Shown here: piece after piece, positions 43,448 to 55,721 of the stretch
Numbering within the stretch: the stretch's first letter is position 1
How the letters are laid out: each line of letters starts with the position of its first letter
NCBI GenBank assembly: GCA_021325355.1
Contig: JAJPHI010000011.1
Span: 186,001-250,000, forward strand
DNA: 64,000 nucleotides
Source: Pseudomonadota bacterium
GTDB lineage: Bacteria; Desulfobacterota; Binatia; Binatales; Binataceae
Direction of reading: 5' to 3'
Notes under the pieces: generated by a model
The model's input: the letters and a program-made list of their open reading frames with translations, nothing else
The model's database searches: none
What the model was told of the DNA's origin: nothing
Translations under genes and position numbers: made by a program

Positions 43448-44407
43448 TCATCGCGACAGGGAAGAGACGCGTGACTCGACAAAATCGATAACGCGAGCCT
43501 CCAGGTTGGCGTCGTCCAACCGGTCAATCTCCTGGACGCCGGTCGGGCTCGTGACATTTATCTCGGTCACGTAGTCGCCGATGATGTCGAGACCCACGAA
43601 ATAGAGCCCATCACGCTGCAGACGCGGCCGCAGCATCCGACAGATCTCGCGGTCACGCGGTGTGATCTCCGCTTTCACGCAAAAGCCACCGACATGAATG
43701 TTCCCGCGATGCTCATCCTCGCGCGGCACGCGGAACGTCGCGCCGAGGGGTTCGCCGTCGAGCATAATCAGACGCTTGTCACCGTTACGAACTTCCGGGA
43801 TGTAGCGCTGGGCCATGATCGGACGCGTTTCGAAGCGGGTCACAGTCTCGAGGATGGCATTGAGATTGCGGTCGCGCGCGTGGGCATGAAAGACCCCTTC
43901 GCCGCCGTGACCGTCGAGCGGCTTCACGATCATTTCGCCGCCCTGCTCGTCGAGAAACTGTTTGAGACGTGCGATCTCATAGGTGACGACGGTCGGAGGA
44001 ATGGCGCCGGGAAAATTGAGGGAGTAGAGTTTTTCATTCGCTTCACGCAAACCCGCGGGCTCGTTCAGGACGAAGGTGCGGCTCCGATCGGCGAGACTGA
44101 GCAGCATCGTGGCGAACAGGTAGTTGGCATCGGCCGGCGGATCCTTGCGCATGAAGATGGCCGCGAAATGCTCCAGCGGATGGTCATGCGGATCATCGAG
44201 GTAACGGAAGCAGGGGACGGCGCGCATCACTTCGCATCGACGGCTGCGGATGAAGCCGCGGGGTCCGCGACTGTAAAGGTCCTTCAAGCCGGCAAAGTGC
44301 ACCTCGTGGCCCCGTGCCTGCGCCTCGAGCATGAAGGTGAACGTGGTGTCCTTGTCGGGCAGAACGTTCTCCAGCGGATCCATCACAAAAGCGAACTTGT
44401 AGCTCAC
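43448..44407 (-). CDS. gshB: Glutathione synthetase
   Basis: A 319-residue ATP-grasp enzyme joining gamma-glutamylcysteine and glycine. KFAFVMDPLENVLPDKDTTF is the classical N-terminus. MIVKPLDGHGGEGVF is the ATP-grasp loop and EINVTSPTGVQEIDRL the metal-site end. GTG 44407 overlaps the rsmE stop (GTGA), matching the family N-terminus, whereas an upstream ATG at 44431 would lie inside rsmE. No gshA in view. Confidence 0.94.
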   Translation of the reverse strand: MSYKFAFVMDPLENVLPDKDTTFTFMLEAQARGHEVHFAGLKDLYSRGPRGFIRSRRCEVMRAVPCFRYLDDPHDHPLEHFAAIFMRKDPPADANYLFATMLLSLADRSRTFVLNEPAGLREANEKLYSLNFPGAIPPTVVTYEIARLKQFLDEQGGEMIVKPLDGHGGEGVFHAHARDRNLNAILETVTRFETRPIMAQRYIPEVRNGDKRLIMLDGEPLGATFRVPREDEHRGNIHVGGFCVKAEITPRDREICRMLRPRLQRDGLYFVGLDIIGDYVTEINVTSPTGVQEIDRLDDANLEARVIDFVESRVSSLSR

Positions 44408-45144
44408 GCTTGATCTCTCGCAGCCTCCCATAGCTGCGCGACAACGATACTGGCGGCGGCGATCACCGCCGTTTCGGCGCGCAGGCGATTCGGCGCCAGG
44501 CCGACCGGAATAAAGCCCGCGGCGCGCATCATCGCGCCTTCCTCAGCATTGAAACCGCCCTCCGGCCCACACGCAAGCAGGATATCGCGCGTGGCGCGCA
44601 ATTGGCGAAGGCCGATCAATGGCGCGCCGCCAATCTCGCAAACCAGCCTGAGCCCGGTCGCGGGCGCTTCGTTCAGCTCGGCGAGCGTCGTTGGCGGGCG
44701 GATGATCATCTGTCGCGCGCCCAGCGATTGTTTGGCGGCGGCCGCGGCCAGCCGTTCCCATCGCGCGAGTCGCTCGCGGCCCGGATCGTGGAGGACGCTG
44801 CGGGCCGTCATCAGGGGGACGAGCTCGTGAACACCCAGTTCAGCGGCTTTTTCGACCAGGAAATCCATGCGCGGGCCTTTGATAAGCGCGGCGGCGATCG
44901 TCAGGCGATAGGGAATGACGGCTTGGCAGGCGTCGCCGAGCAGCCGGACGAAGGCCGCGTCGCCACTGAAACGTTCGATGCGTCCGACATATTCGCGGTT
45001 GAATTGATCAAGCAGCCGGATCGCGGAGCCGGGCCGCAGCCGCGCCGCATCGCGCAGATGACGCATTTCGTCGCCATCGATGCGCGCAACGTGGTTCTCG
45101 TCGATATCCTCGCGTCGGATGATGAAACGAGGGAGCTGCTTCAT
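44404..45144 (-). CDS. rsmE: 16S rRNA (uracil1498-N3)-methyltransferase RsmE
   Basis: A 246-residue SPOUT methyltransferase modifying U1498 of 16S rRNA. The N-terminal PUA-like part has MRHLRDAARLRPG. The knot domain has KAAELGVHELVPLMTARS, AAAAAKQSLGARQMII, LACGPEGGFNAEE and the closing NRLRAETAV. ATG 45144 overlaps the prmA stop (ATGA). The prmA-rsmE order is common in bacteria. Confidence 0.93.
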   Translation of the reverse strand: MKQLPRFIIRREDIDENHVARIDGDEMRHLRDAARLRPGSAIRLLDQFNREYVGRIERFSGDAAFVRLLGDACQAVIPYRLTIAAALIKGPRMDFLVEKAAELGVHELVPLMTARSVLHDPGRERLARWERLAAAAAKQSLGARQMIIRPPTTLAELNEAPATGLRLVCEIGGAPLIGLRQLRATRDILLACGPEGGFNAEEGAMMRAAGFIPVGLAPNRLRAETAVIAAASIVVAQLWEAARDQA

Positions 45145-46043
45145 CGCTCGAAAAGCAGCGCGCGCCACGTCCGTTCGGCCCTGATGCGGATCAATTTCAA
45201 CTCCGGGGCGTAAGCGGCGGCGACGGTATCGACCTCGCGCGCCAGAATGCCGGCCAGCACCAGAAAGCCGCCCGGCCGAAGGCGTTGCTTCAACGCCGCC
45301 GCCATCGGCACCAAAACCGAACTCAGGATATTGGCGGCAATCAGATCGAAACGACCGCGGATCGACGCGACGGGGGCGGCGGAAAAGCGAATGCTCTTGT
45401 TCAAATGGTTGAGTCGGGCATTTTCGCCGGCGTTTTCGAGCGCGACCGGATCGATATCGATGGCGATTACCTCCTGGGCGCCCCACTTACGCATCGCAAT
45501 TGCGAGAATACCGGAACCGGTGCCCACGTCGAGCACGCGGCGGAAGCGATGGCTTTGGAAAAGCTCTTCGATCAGCCGGAGCGCGCCGCGCGTGGAACCG
45601 TGATGGCCGGTGCCGAAAGCCTGCCCGGGCTGAATCACAATCGATTCCCGGCCCTTCATCGAGGCGGGCTTCCAGGGCGGGACAATGAGGCAGCGCCGGC
45701 CGAGGCGCAGGGGCTCGAAGCGCTTCTGCCACATGGTCGCCCATCCGGGATCGACCAGGCGGTTGATGCGCACCTCGTGGTCGCCGCTCAGCAGACCGGC
45801 GCCGGTGAGCACCCGCGTGATCCGCCGGGCCGCGGAGGGCGACAGGCGATGGAAGTACGCGCGCAGTTCGCTCAGCGCGGGCTTGCCGGCGGAGCGGCCG
45901 CGCAGATTTCGCGTTTCGCAGCCGAGCGCTCCGAAGGCGCTCACCATACCGGCAGCCTCGTCGGCGAGAGCGCGGGGCAAGGTCATCTCCAACGAAATGT
46001 AAGCTGCCGACTTCACGCGTGCCGTCAAGGGACTCCTCGCCAA
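45141..46043 (-). CDS. prmA: Ribosomal protein L11 methyltransferase
   Basis: A protein of about 300 residues. The N-terminal substrate-binding domain is followed by GQAFGTGHHGSTRGALRLIE and the SAM site VLDVGTGSGILAIAMRKWGA. DLIAANILSSVLVPMA carries the (N/D)PPY-like catalytic stretch seen as NIL in PrmA. It trimethylates ribosomal protein L11. The start is uncertain: TTG 46043, TTG 46028 (behind AGGAG) and GTG 46016 are all in frame, the last giving the most family-like N-terminus. It diverges from dnaG. Confidence 0.92.
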   Translation of the reverse strand: MARSPLTARVKSAAYISLEMTLPRALADEAAGMVSAFGALGCETRNLRGRSAGKPALSELRAYFHRLSPSAARRITRVLTGAGLLSGDHEVRINRLVDPGWATMWQKRFEPLRLGRRCLIVPPWKPASMKGRESIVIQPGQAFGTGHHGSTRGALRLIEELFQSHRFRRVLDVGTGSGILAIAMRKWGAQEVIAIDIDPVALENAGENARLNHLNKSIRFSAAPVASIRGRFDLIAANILSSVLVPMAAALKQRLRPGGFLVLAGILAREVDTVAAAYAPELKLIRIRAERTWRALLFER

Positions 46044-46101
46044 GAGGATAGGGCAAGGCTCGTGATCGGTTAAGGGCTGTCGAAAGTCCGCGCCGGACGA
46101 T

Positions 46102-47892
46102 TTGCGGCACGCGGCGCCGCGTGGTTTGCTGAAGAGGTTGCGCTATCCCGCTGATAAAATCGAAGAGGTTCGCTCCCGCGCCGATATCGTTGAGGTTATC
46201 GGCGCGCACGTGAGACTGCGGCGCAGCGGGCGAAACTTTCTCGGGCTATGTCCCTTCCATGACGAGAAGACGCCCTCGTTTACGGTCAATGCCGAGCGCG
46301 GCTTTTTCCATTGCTTCGGCTGCGGCGTTGGCGGGACGGTCTTTGACTTCGTGATGCGTCAGGAGGGGTTGACGTTTCCGGAGGCGCTGGTGTCTCTGGC
46401 GCGGCGTTTCGGTATCAACCTGCCGCAACCGCAGGCCGGCGGCGACGGCGCGTCGGGGCAGGAGCGCGAGAAGCTGTTTGCGGCCAATCAGGCGGCGGCT
46501 GAATTCTATGGTCATCTGCTGTGGAACGCGCCCGAGGGTGCGGCGGCGCGCGCTTACCTCAAGACGCGCGCCATCGCCGTGGAGACGGGCCGCGCCTTCA
46601 TGCTCGGCTTCGCTCCCGGCCGCGCCAATGCGCTAGTGGAAACGCTGGGCAGGCGCGGGTTGATCGATGCGGCGGTCAAGCTCGGTCTCGTGCGCAAGGA
46701 TCAGCGCGGCGCGCTCTACGATACGTTTCGGGCGCGCCTGATGTTTCCGATTCGCGATCCGCAGGGACGAGTGATTGCTTTCGGCGGCCGCGTGCTCGAT
46801 GAGCGCCTGCCGAAATATATCAATTCGTCCGAGTCGCCGCTCTATTCCAAATCGCGCACCGTCTATGGCCTGCACGAGGCGCGCGCGGCTATCGCGAAAG
46901 CCGACCGCGCCATCATCGTCGAAGGGTATATCGATGCGATCGCGCTGTGGCAGGCGGGTTTCAAGGAGACCGTCGCCGGCCTGGGGACCGCATTGACGGT
47001 CGAACAGTTTCGCCTGCTGTCGCGTCATACGAAAAACCTGATTGCCTGTTTTGACGGCGACGCGGCGGGACGCAAGGCCTCGATGCGCGCGCTCGAGATC
47101 TTCCTGCAGGCGGGGCTGCTGGGTCGCGCAGCCTTTCTGCCGCCGGGCTTCGATCCGGATACGCTCATTCGGCAGCGCGGCGCCGAGGCGTTCAAGGAAA
47201 CGCTTGACGGCGCGGAATTGCTAATCGACTACTTTCTGCGCGGCCAGCAGGACGCCGCTGGCGGATCGACCGAGGGCCGCGCACGGGCCGCCGCCGCAGT
47301 TGCTGACGTGCTCAGCCGAATCGCCGATCCCTTCGAGTTTGATCTGCTCGCGCGCAAGGCAGCCTCGATGCTCGGGGTTGCCGAGGAGGTGTTGCGGCGT
47401 GAAGCCCGCAAAGCCACGGGGACGAGACGACCACCGCCGGCGCCGCGGCCCGAGAAGTCGGTGAAGCCGACGCCGCTGGAGGATGCTCAGATCGGGCTGC
47501 TCGCCTTGGTGGTCCATTTTCCGCAATTGCGCGCCGAGTTACAGGAACGGTTCACAGCGCTGGCCGGCGGTGAGCTCGGCGAAGCCCTGGGCGAGGTCTG
47601 CCGGTCGGACCAGCCGGCATCGGTGCTGGCGCCGCTCATCAGTAATCGCTTGAGCGAAGGGATTCGGCGCCGCTTCAGTGAATGGATGGTCGCGGGGCTC
47701 CCGCCCGACGAAACGCAGGCGCGAACCTTGAGTCAGGATTATTGTGCGGCGCTCGAACGGAAGCTTCGGCTGCAGCGGGTGGCGGAGCTGCGCACGGCCG
47801 CGGCGAACCGCACCGGCGCCGCGGCGGCCGCCGCGGCACAGGAGCTGATCGAGCTGCGACGCCGCCAGAGGGAAGGAGCCTCGAAAGCCTAG
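46102..47892 (+). CDS. dnaG: DNA primase
   Basis: A 596-residue primase that makes RNA primers for replication. The N-terminal zinc finger is [16 protein letters not shown] with HCFGCGVGG (C/H/C/C). The TOPRIM core has [17 protein letters not shown] and [14 protein letters not shown]-terminal helicase-binding region follows. The first codon is uncertain: TTG 46102 gives the full frame, but homologues begin near [18 protein letters not shown], so TTG 46138 is possible. In many bacteria rpoD follows; here a tRNA gene and a zinc-ribbon gene follow instead. Confidence 0.94.
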   Translation: MRHAAPRGLLKRLRYPADKIEEVRSRADIVEVIGAHVRLRRSGRNFLGLCPFHDEKTPSFTVNAERGFFHCFGCGVGGTVFDFVMRQEGLTFPEALVSLARRFGINLPQPQAGGDGASGQEREKLFAANQAAAEFYGHLLWNAPEGAAARAYLKTRAIAVETGRAFMLGFAPGRANALVETLGRRGLIDAAVKLGLVRKDQRGALYDTFRARLMFPIRDPQGRVIAFGGRVLDERLPKYINSSESPLYSKSRTVYGLHEARAAIAKADRAIIVEGYIDAIALWQAGFKETVAGLGTALTVEQFRLLSRHTKNLIACFDGDAAGRKASMRALEIFLQAGLLGRAAFLPPGFDPDTLIRQRGAEAFKETLDGAELLIDYFLRGQQDAAGGSTEGRARAAAAVADVLSRIADPFEFDLLARKAASMLGVAEEVLRREARKATGTRRPPPAPRPEKSVKPTPLEDAQIGLLALVVHFPQLRAELQERFTALAGGELGEALGEVCRSDQPASVLAPLISNRLSEGIRRRFSEWMVAGLPPDETQARTLSQDYCAALERKLRLQRVAELRTAAANRTGAAAAAAAQELIELRRRQREGASKA

Positions 47893-47944
47893 TGGCATTA
47901 GTGCCGCTTAAATTGTCATCGCAAAAAAGGTAGTATCTCTTCAG

Positions 47945-47950
47945 TACAAT
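47945..47950 (+). promoter_or_regulatory. Possible -10 box of the tRNA gene
   Basis: TACAAT at 47945-47950 lies 19 bases before the tRNA 5' end, in the only AT-rich part of the dnaG-tRNA gap. No consensus -35 is visible at normal spacing. Confidence 0.3.
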
Positions 47951-47968
47951 GTGGACATGAACAGCCAC

Positions 47969-48043
47969 GGGCCCATAGCTCAGCCCGGTCAGAGCTGCCG
48001 GCTCATAACCGGCTGGTCCCAGGTTCGAATCCTGGTGGGCCCA
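47969..48043 (+). tRNA. tRNA with CAT anticodon (Met or lysidine-Ile)
   Basis: A 75-nt cloverleaf. The acceptor stem GGGCCCA (47969-47975) pairs with TGGGCCC (48036-48042), with discriminator A. The D-arm is AGCTC/GAGC. The anticodon stem GCCGG/CCGGC closes loop CTCATAA. The T-arm is CCAGG/CCTGG with TTCGAAT. No CCA is encoded. CAT can be elongator Met or the AUA-reading Ile2 tRNA; the CTCATAACC loop and GGGCCC acceptor resemble Ile2-type genes, so identity is open. Confidence 0.93.
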
Positions 48044-48145
48044 TCGACCCGCGCAACCACAACGCCTGATTCGCTTCGCGTGCGGCCTGTGGTAGGCCCG
48101 CGGATCAGGACGAATTCAGTCGGTGCGCGATGATGGAGAAGGCTT

Positions 48146-48865
48146 TTGCGTGAAGAAATAGCGCGACTGATGAGTTTGCAGGCAATTGATCGCGAGCTGC
48201 GGGAGCTCGAGGGCTCGTTGTCGTCGATCGCAGGGCGCATCGATCAGTTGCGGCGTGAGGTGGACGCCCATCAGAGCGAACTCGACCGGCTGCAACAGGA
48301 GGAAGAGGAAAGCGGCGTTAATCGGCGGCGCCTCGAGAAGGAACTGGCCGAGGGCGAAGCCCGCATCCGCAACAAACGGATGCGGCTGAACCAGGCGCGC
48401 AATGACAAGGAGCTGCAGGCCCTCGGTATCGAAGTCGATACGCTCAAGGAGAACAACCAGCGGCTCGAGGCGGAGCTGCTGGCCGCGATGGAAGCGGCCG
48501 AAGCGCGCGGTCCGCGAATCGTCACGCTGCGGGGGACCCTGGACGAAAAGCGCAAGGAACTGGAGACCGCCGAGAAGGAGATCGCGGCGCAGCTCGAAGA
48601 CCTCAAGGTCTCTATCGCGAAGCAGCGCGCCGACCGCGATCTGATGGCCCGTGATATCCCGGCCTCGCTGCTGCAGCGCTACGAAGTTATTTTCAGCAAG
48701 CGCGCCGGTCTCGCCGTCGCCGAGGCCAAAGGCGGGACGTGTCAGGGCTGCCGGATGCGTTTGCCGCCGCAGCTCTACAACGAGCTGCAGAAGCATCTGC
48801 AAATCCACTTCTGTCCCGCCTGCCAGCGGATCCTCTACTTCGAATCGGCGACCGAGCGCGAGTAG
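48146..48865 (+). CDS. Coiled-coil protein with C4-type zinc ribbon
   Basis: A 239-residue protein. Residues 5-170 form a long coiled coil (LMSLQAIDRELRELEGSLSS onward, then RNKRMRLNQARNDKELQALG). A C-terminal zinc ribbon has GTCQGCRMRLPP and HFCPACQRILYF. This is the PF02591 architecture, widespread in bacteria next to core genes, and proposed to bind nucleic acid. The TTG start at 48146 is supported by GGAGAAGG just upstream. It follows the tRNA and converges on gpmI. Confidence 0.88.
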   Translation: MREEIARLMSLQAIDRELRELEGSLSSIAGRIDQLRREVDAHQSELDRLQQEEEESGVNRRRLEKELAEGEARIRNKRMRLNQARNDKELQALGIEVDTLKENNQRLEAELLAAMEAAEARGPRIVTLRGTLDEKRKELETAEKEIAAQLEDLKVSIAKQRADRDLMARDIPASLLQRYEVIFSKRAGLAVAEAKGGTCQGCRMRLPPQLYNELQKHLQIHFCPACQRILYFESATERE

Positions 48866-48877
48866 ACCCGGCAGCGG

Positions 48878-51762
<2,885 letters not shown>

Positions 51763-53325
51763 TCAGTGTCGGAAGTGTCGGACACCGGTGAATACCATCG
51801 CGAGGCCGAGTCGGTCGGCCGCCGCGATGACCTCTTCATCGCGGGTGGACCCGCCCGGCTGCGCGATCGCGGTTGCCCCGGCTTCGGCCGCCAGCGTCGG
51901 GCCGTCAGGAAAGGGAAACAGCGCCTCGGAGACCAGGACCGAACCTTTGAGCGAAATACCGAGACGCGCGGCCTTCTCGCGCGCCGCATAGACCGGATCG
52001 ATACGCGAAGTCGCGCCGCCACCGACCGCGAGCGTGCGGTCCGAGGCGACGAAGCTGATGGCATTCGACTTGACATGCTTGCATACGCGGATCCCGAAGG
52101 CCATCGCGTCCAACTCGGCGGCAGTCGGCGCGCGGCGCGTGACCACGCGCCCGGTCCGCGGATCTTCGAGGCTTAAATCAGGCGTCTGCACCAGCGCGCC
52201 GCCGATCACGCTGCGGATATCGAGCCGTTGGCGAGTCGCGCGAGCCGCGTGAAAGCGCATCAGGCGGCGATTCTTCTTTTTGCGCAGGAACTCCAGCACC
52301 GGCGCGGGAAAATCGGGACCAATCAGCACTTCGGTGAAGAGTTCGTCCACGGCGCGCGCCAAATCGAGGTCCCAACTGCGATTGGTGATGATGATGCCGC
52401 CGAAGGGCGAGTCGGGATCGGTCGCCAAAGCCTTCTGCCAGGCCTCTTTGAGCGTCGCGCCCACGCCCACTCCGCACGGCGTGTTGTGTTTGAGGATGGC
52501 GACGACGGGCGCGCCATAATCGGCAAAATCGAGCATCAGGTTGATAGCCGAGCTGATGTCGAGGACGTTATTGAACGAGAGCTCGCGGCCGTGCAACTGC
52601 TCGGCGATCTCGAGGAAATCTCCATAAAGTGCGGCCCGCTGATGGGGATTCTCACCGTAGCGAAGGGCCTGCGCGCGCGGCAGCACCAGACCGAAATCAG
52701 AACCCAGCGGAGCCGACTCGTCGTTGATGGCTCCGAGATAGTTGGCGATCGCAACGTCGTAGGCGGCCACGCGGGCGAACGCCTTCCGCATCAGACGCCA
52801 TCGTGTGGCGGCCGAGAGCGCGCCGGCCTCCTGATCCAATTCCTCGATGAGCGCGGGATAATCAGCGCTATCCACTACGACGGCGACGTCGGCATAGTTC
52901 TTCGCCGCGGCGCGCACGAGGGCGGGTCCGCCGATATCGATATTTTCCACGGCATCTTCAAGCCGCACCGCGGGGTCGGCGACGGTGCGCTCGAACGGAT
53001 AAAAATTGACCACCACCAGGTCAATCGGCTGAATCTCGTGCGATCTTAGCTGCTCCCGATGGGTCGCGAGGTCCCGTCGCGCGAGGATACCGCCGTGGAT
53101 TCGCGGATGCAGGGTTTTGACGCGACCATCGAGCATTTCCGGAAAGCCGGTGACCGCCTCGACCGCGGTGACCTCGATACCGGCGGCCTCCAAGGCCGCT
53201 TTGGTGCCGCCGGTGGAGATCAATTCGACGCCGTGGCGCCTGAGCGCGCGCGCCAGCTCAGCCAATCCGCTTTTATCGGAGACCCCAAGCAGGGCGCGGG
53301 TTATTCTGACCTTGTCCGCAGACAC
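51763..53325 (-). CDS. purH: Bifunctional AICAR formyltransferase/IMP cyclohydrolase
   Basis: A 520-residue PurH catalysing the last two steps of IMP synthesis. The N-terminal cyclohydrolase has [18 protein letters not shown] and [14 protein letters not shown], with [15 protein letters not shown]. The C-terminal formyltransferase has [14 protein letters not shown], the catalytic [11 protein letters not shown] and [16 protein letters not shown] 53325 starts it 12 bases after the alr stop. It shares one direction with eno and gpmI. Confidence 0.96.
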   Translation of the reverse strand: MSADKVRITRALLGVSDKSGLAELARALRRHGVELISTGGTKAALEAAGIEVTAVEAVTGFPEMLDGRVKTLHPRIHGGILARRDLATHREQLRSHEIQPIDLVVVNFYPFERTVADPAVRLEDAVENIDIGGPALVRAAAKNYADVAVVVDSADYPALIEELDQEAGALSAATRWRLMRKAFARVAAYDVAIANYLGAINDESAPLGSDFGLVLPRAQALRYGENPHQRAALYGDFLEIAEQLHGRELSFNNVLDISSAINLMLDFADYGAPVVAILKHNTPCGVGVGATLKEAWQKALATDPDSPFGGIIITNRSWDLDLARAVDELFTEVLIGPDFPAPVLEFLRKKKNRRLMRFHAARATRQRLDIRSVIGGALVQTPDLSLEDPRTGRVVTRRAPTAAELDAMAFGIRVCKHVKSNAISFVASDRTLAVGGGATSRIDPVYAAREKAARLGISLKGSVLVSEALFPFPDGPTLAAEAGATAIAQPGGSTRDEEVIAAADRLGLAMVFTGVRHFRH

Positions 53326-53337
53326 TCGCGTATTTTT

Positions 53338-54474
53338 TCAATTCCGGTACACGCGTGCAACGCGACGCCCGACCGTGCACAGCATCTCGTAGGAAATCGT
53401 CTGGGCGATGCGCGCGACATCATTGATACTGATCTGTTGATCATCGGCGCTGCCCCAGAGAATCACTTCGTCGCCCGCCCGCGCCTCCGGCACGTCGGTC
53501 AGATCGACCATCGTCAGATCCATGCAGACCGCGCCGACCACCGGCGCGCGACGGCCGCGGACGAGCACCTCGCCCCCGTGCTGCATCCCTCGCCGATAGC
53601 CGTCAGCGTAACCCACGCCGAGGACGCCGATCACACTCTCGCGCGGCGTGATGAAGGTATGGCCGTAGCTGACGCCGGTTCCGGCCGGCACTCGCTTGAG
53701 CTGCAGCAGCCGCGTCTTGAAGGTCATCGCCGGACGCAGGTCAATGCGGTCGCGGACGGCATGAACGGGGGGCAGGCCATACAGGGCGAGCCCCGGACGC
53801 ATCAGCCGCAGATGGGTGTCGGGGCGGAGGATCAAAGCGGCCGAATTCGCCACGTGGGTGACGGGCAACTCGAAGGCGGCTGCGCGCAGCCGCGCGATCA
53901 CCTCGGCAAACACCCGCAACTGACTGTCGGTGACGGGACTGGACGGATCGGCCGCATTGGCCAGAAGCGTAAAAGCGCCTTCAAACACCAGTGCGGTGCA
54001 CGATCGCATCAGTTCGATGGTGCTGTCGATATCGTGCGGCAGGATACCCAGGCGGGTGGCGCCGGTGTCGAGCTTGAGATGCACGGGGAAACGCTCGCGC
54101 CCCGCCCGCCGCGCGGCCTGCTCGAGCGGCGGAATGAGCGACGGGTCGAAAATCGCCGGCGTCAGATCGAGCGCGACGATGCGATCGGCCTGAAACGGCT
54201 GATAGCCGCCGAGCAGATACAGACGCTCGCGAATCCCGGCGGCGCGCAGCTCCTGACCTTCCTCGACCGTGGCGATGCCGAAATGGCGGCAGCCCTCGTC
54301 GCTCAGGGTGCGTGCAATCATGACCGCCCCATGCCCGTAGGCGTCGGCTTTGACCACGCTCATGATCTTCGCGCCGTTCGCATACTGGCTGAGCGCGCGA
54401 TAATTCGCGCGCACCGCGCTCAGATCGATCTCCGCAATCGCGCGCCAATCCTCGTCAGCCCCCCGTTGAACCAC
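53338..54474 (-). CDS. alr: Alanine racemase
   Basis: A 378-residue PLP enzyme supplying D-alanine for peptidoglycan. AEIDLSAVRANYRAL starts the barrel. SVVKADAYGHGAV holds the PLP Lys, and GTGVSYGHTF the second catalytic Tyr. RGRRAPVVGAVCMDLTMVD is conserved in the C-terminal domain. GTG 54474 with GGAG seven bases upstream is preferred; an ATG at 54588 would add 38 unrelated residues and run into the antisense strand of the TPP riboswitch. First gene of the alr-purH-eno-gpmI run. Confidence 0.93.
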   Translation of the reverse strand: MVQRGADEDWRAIAEIDLSAVRANYRALSQYANGAKIMSVVKADAYGHGAVMIARTLSDEGCRHFGIATVEEGQELRAAGIRERLYLLGGYQPFQADRIVALDLTPAIFDPSLIPPLEQAARRAGRERFPVHLKLDTGATRLGILPHDIDSTIELMRSCTALVFEGAFTLLANAADPSSPVTDSQLRVFAEVIARLRAAAFELPVTHVANSAALILRPDTHLRLMRPGLALYGLPPVHAVRDRIDLRPAMTFKTRLLQLKRVPAGTGVSYGHTFITPRESVIGVLGVGYADGYRRGMQHGGEVLVRGRRAPVVGAVCMDLTMVDLTDVPEARAGDEVILWGSADDQQISINDVARIAQTISYEMLCTVGRRVARVYRN

Positions 54475-54549
54475 GCCCCGCTCCGGCAGATACTCGTAAG
54501 AACGTTGAGGTTCATTTTTGACAAAAAACTCGGCGCGGTGATATAGAAA

Positions 54550-54637
54550 TCGAAGCTGGGGGTGTGCGCAAGCACTGAGAACTCGCAAGAGAACCCCTTG
54601 AACCTGATCCGGGTAATGCCGGCGTAGGGAAGCGCAA
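54550..54637 (+). promoter_or_regulatory. Thiamine pyrophosphate riboswitch
   Basis: Canonical TPP (THI) aptamer elements appear in order: GGGGGTGTGC, then CACTGAGA, then ACCCCTTGAACCTGATC (54593-54609), GGGTAATGCC and GGCGTAGGGAAG (54621-54632). TPP binding should repress the thiSGE genes just downstream. Exact ends are approximate. Confidence 0.95.
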
Positions 54638-54695
54638 AGCGGAGCGTTCGGGCTCCGCTGAAAGCCGCTTTCTCGGCGCCGGGGATGCGGCTTTC
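54638..54695 (+). promoter_or_regulatory. Tandem hairpins of the TPP riboswitch expression platform
   Basis: A perfect 8-bp stem (54638-54645 with 54652-54659, loop GTTCGG) is followed by a perfect 9-bp stem (54660-54668 with 54687-54695) whose 3' arm ends three bases before the thiS ATG. No T-run follows either, so control is probably at translation, the second stem hiding the ribosome-binding region. Confidence 0.6.
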
Positions 54696-54698
54696 ATC

Positions 54699-54923
54699 AT
54701 GTCCACCCAGGCTCTGCCCCCCTTTCAAATCGAACTTAACGGCGAACCGCACACCATCGCCGACGACGCGCGGCTGAGCGCGCTCGTGCAGCGGCTCAAA
54801 CTGCGCAAGGGCCGGATTGCGATCGAGATCAATCGCGCGGTCATCGCCAAAAGCGAATGGGAGAGCAGGCTGCTGCATCCGGGCGACCGGGTGGAGATAG
54901 TAAACTTTGTCGGCGGCGGCTAG
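54699..54923 (+). CDS. thiS: Sulfur-carrier protein ThiS
   Basis: A 74-residue ubiquitin-like protein. FQIELNGEPHTIADDARLSA and GDRVEIVNFVGGG show the beta-grasp fold and the C-terminal Gly-Gly used for thiocarboxylate formation. It donates sulfur to ThiG for the thiazole of thiamine. First gene of thiSGE, 18 bases before thiG and directly under the TPP riboswitch. No clear Shine-Dalgarno is visible, consistent with sequestration by the upstream hairpin. Confidence 0.93.
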   Translation: MSTQALPPFQIELNGEPHTIADDARLSALVQRLKLRKGRIAIEINRAVIAKSEWESRLLHPGDRVEIVNFVGGG

Positions 54924-54941
54924 CCGCGGCTGGAGCACATC

Positions 54942-55721
54942 ATGATCGAAGACGATGCCTTTCAACTGGCGGGGCGAACTTTCCGCTCGCGCCTGATCGT
55001 CGGAACGGGCAAATATCGCGATTTCGCCGAGACTCGCGCGGCCGTGGAGGCGAGCGGCGCGGAGATTGTCACGGTCGCCGTGCGGCGGGTGAATATCACC
55101 GATGCGACCAGGGAAAACCTGCTCGATTATATCGATCCGAAGCGCTACCAGATCCTGCCGAATACCGCCGGCTGTTTTACCGTCGAAGACGCCGTGCGCA
55201 CCTGCCGCCTGGCCCGCGAGGCGGGCGTCGGCGACATGGTCAAGCTCGAAGTGATCGGCGATCAACAGACACTCTTCCCCGATGTTCCGGCAACGCTCGA
55301 AGCGGCGAAGATTCTCGTCAAAGAGGGCTTCAAGGTCCTGCCGTACATCACCGACGATCCAGTCGCCTGTCTGAAGCTGGCCGAGATGGGTTGCGCGGCC
55401 GTCATGCCGCTGGCGGCGCCGATAGGCTCCGGCATGGGCATCCGCAATCCCTACAATCTGCGCATAATCCTCGAACAGGCCAAGGTGCCGGTAATCGTCG
55501 ATGCTGGTGTCGGCGGTGCTGCCGATGCTGCTGAGGCGATGGAGCTCGGGTGCGACGGACTGCTCATCAATTCGGCGATCGCGGGGGCGCGCGATCCGGT
55601 GGCGATGGCGCGGGCGATGAAGCTGGCGGTCGAGGCTGGACGCCTCGCTTATCGCGCCGGGCGGATCGGCATGAAGCTCTATGCGACCGCGTCGAGTCCG
55701 CTCAACGGTCTGATTCGCTAG
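54942..55721 (+). CDS. thiG: Thiazole synthase ThiG
   Basis: A 259-residue TIM-barrel enzyme making the thiazole phosphate from deoxyxylulose phosphate, dehydroglycine and ThiS thiocarboxylate. [15 protein letters not shown] starts the barrel. VAVRRVNI and the Schiff-base Lys in [11 protein letters not shown] are conserved. [20 protein letters not shown] and [20 protein letters not shown] form the phosphate site. The stop is directly followed by the thiE GTG. Confidence 0.96.
   Translation: MIEDDAFQLAGRTFRSRLIVGTGKYRDFAETRAAVEASGAEIVTVAVRRVNITDATRENLLDYIDPKRYQILPNTAGCFTVEDAVRTCRLAREAGVGDMVKLEVIGDQQTLFPDVPATLEAAKILVKEGFKVLPYITDDPVACLKLAEMGCAAVMPLAAPIGSGMGIRNPYNLRIILEQAKVPVIVDAGVGGAADAAEAMELGCDGLLINSAIAGARDPVAMARAMKLAVEAGRLAYRAGRIGMKLYATASSPLNGLIR

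Noticed and set aside
47989-48240. A minus-strand open frame of 83 codons over the tRNA
   Set aside because: It overlaps the antisense strand of the tRNA and the start of the zinc-ribbon gene.
53059-54546. A 495-residue plus-strand open frame over alr and purH
   Set aside because: Shadow of two well-conserved enzymes on the other strand.
54475-54588. N-terminal extension of alanine racemase from ATG 54588
   Set aside because: The added residues do not match the family and would run into the antisense strand of the riboswitch; GTG 54474 has an RBS and a family-like N-terminus.
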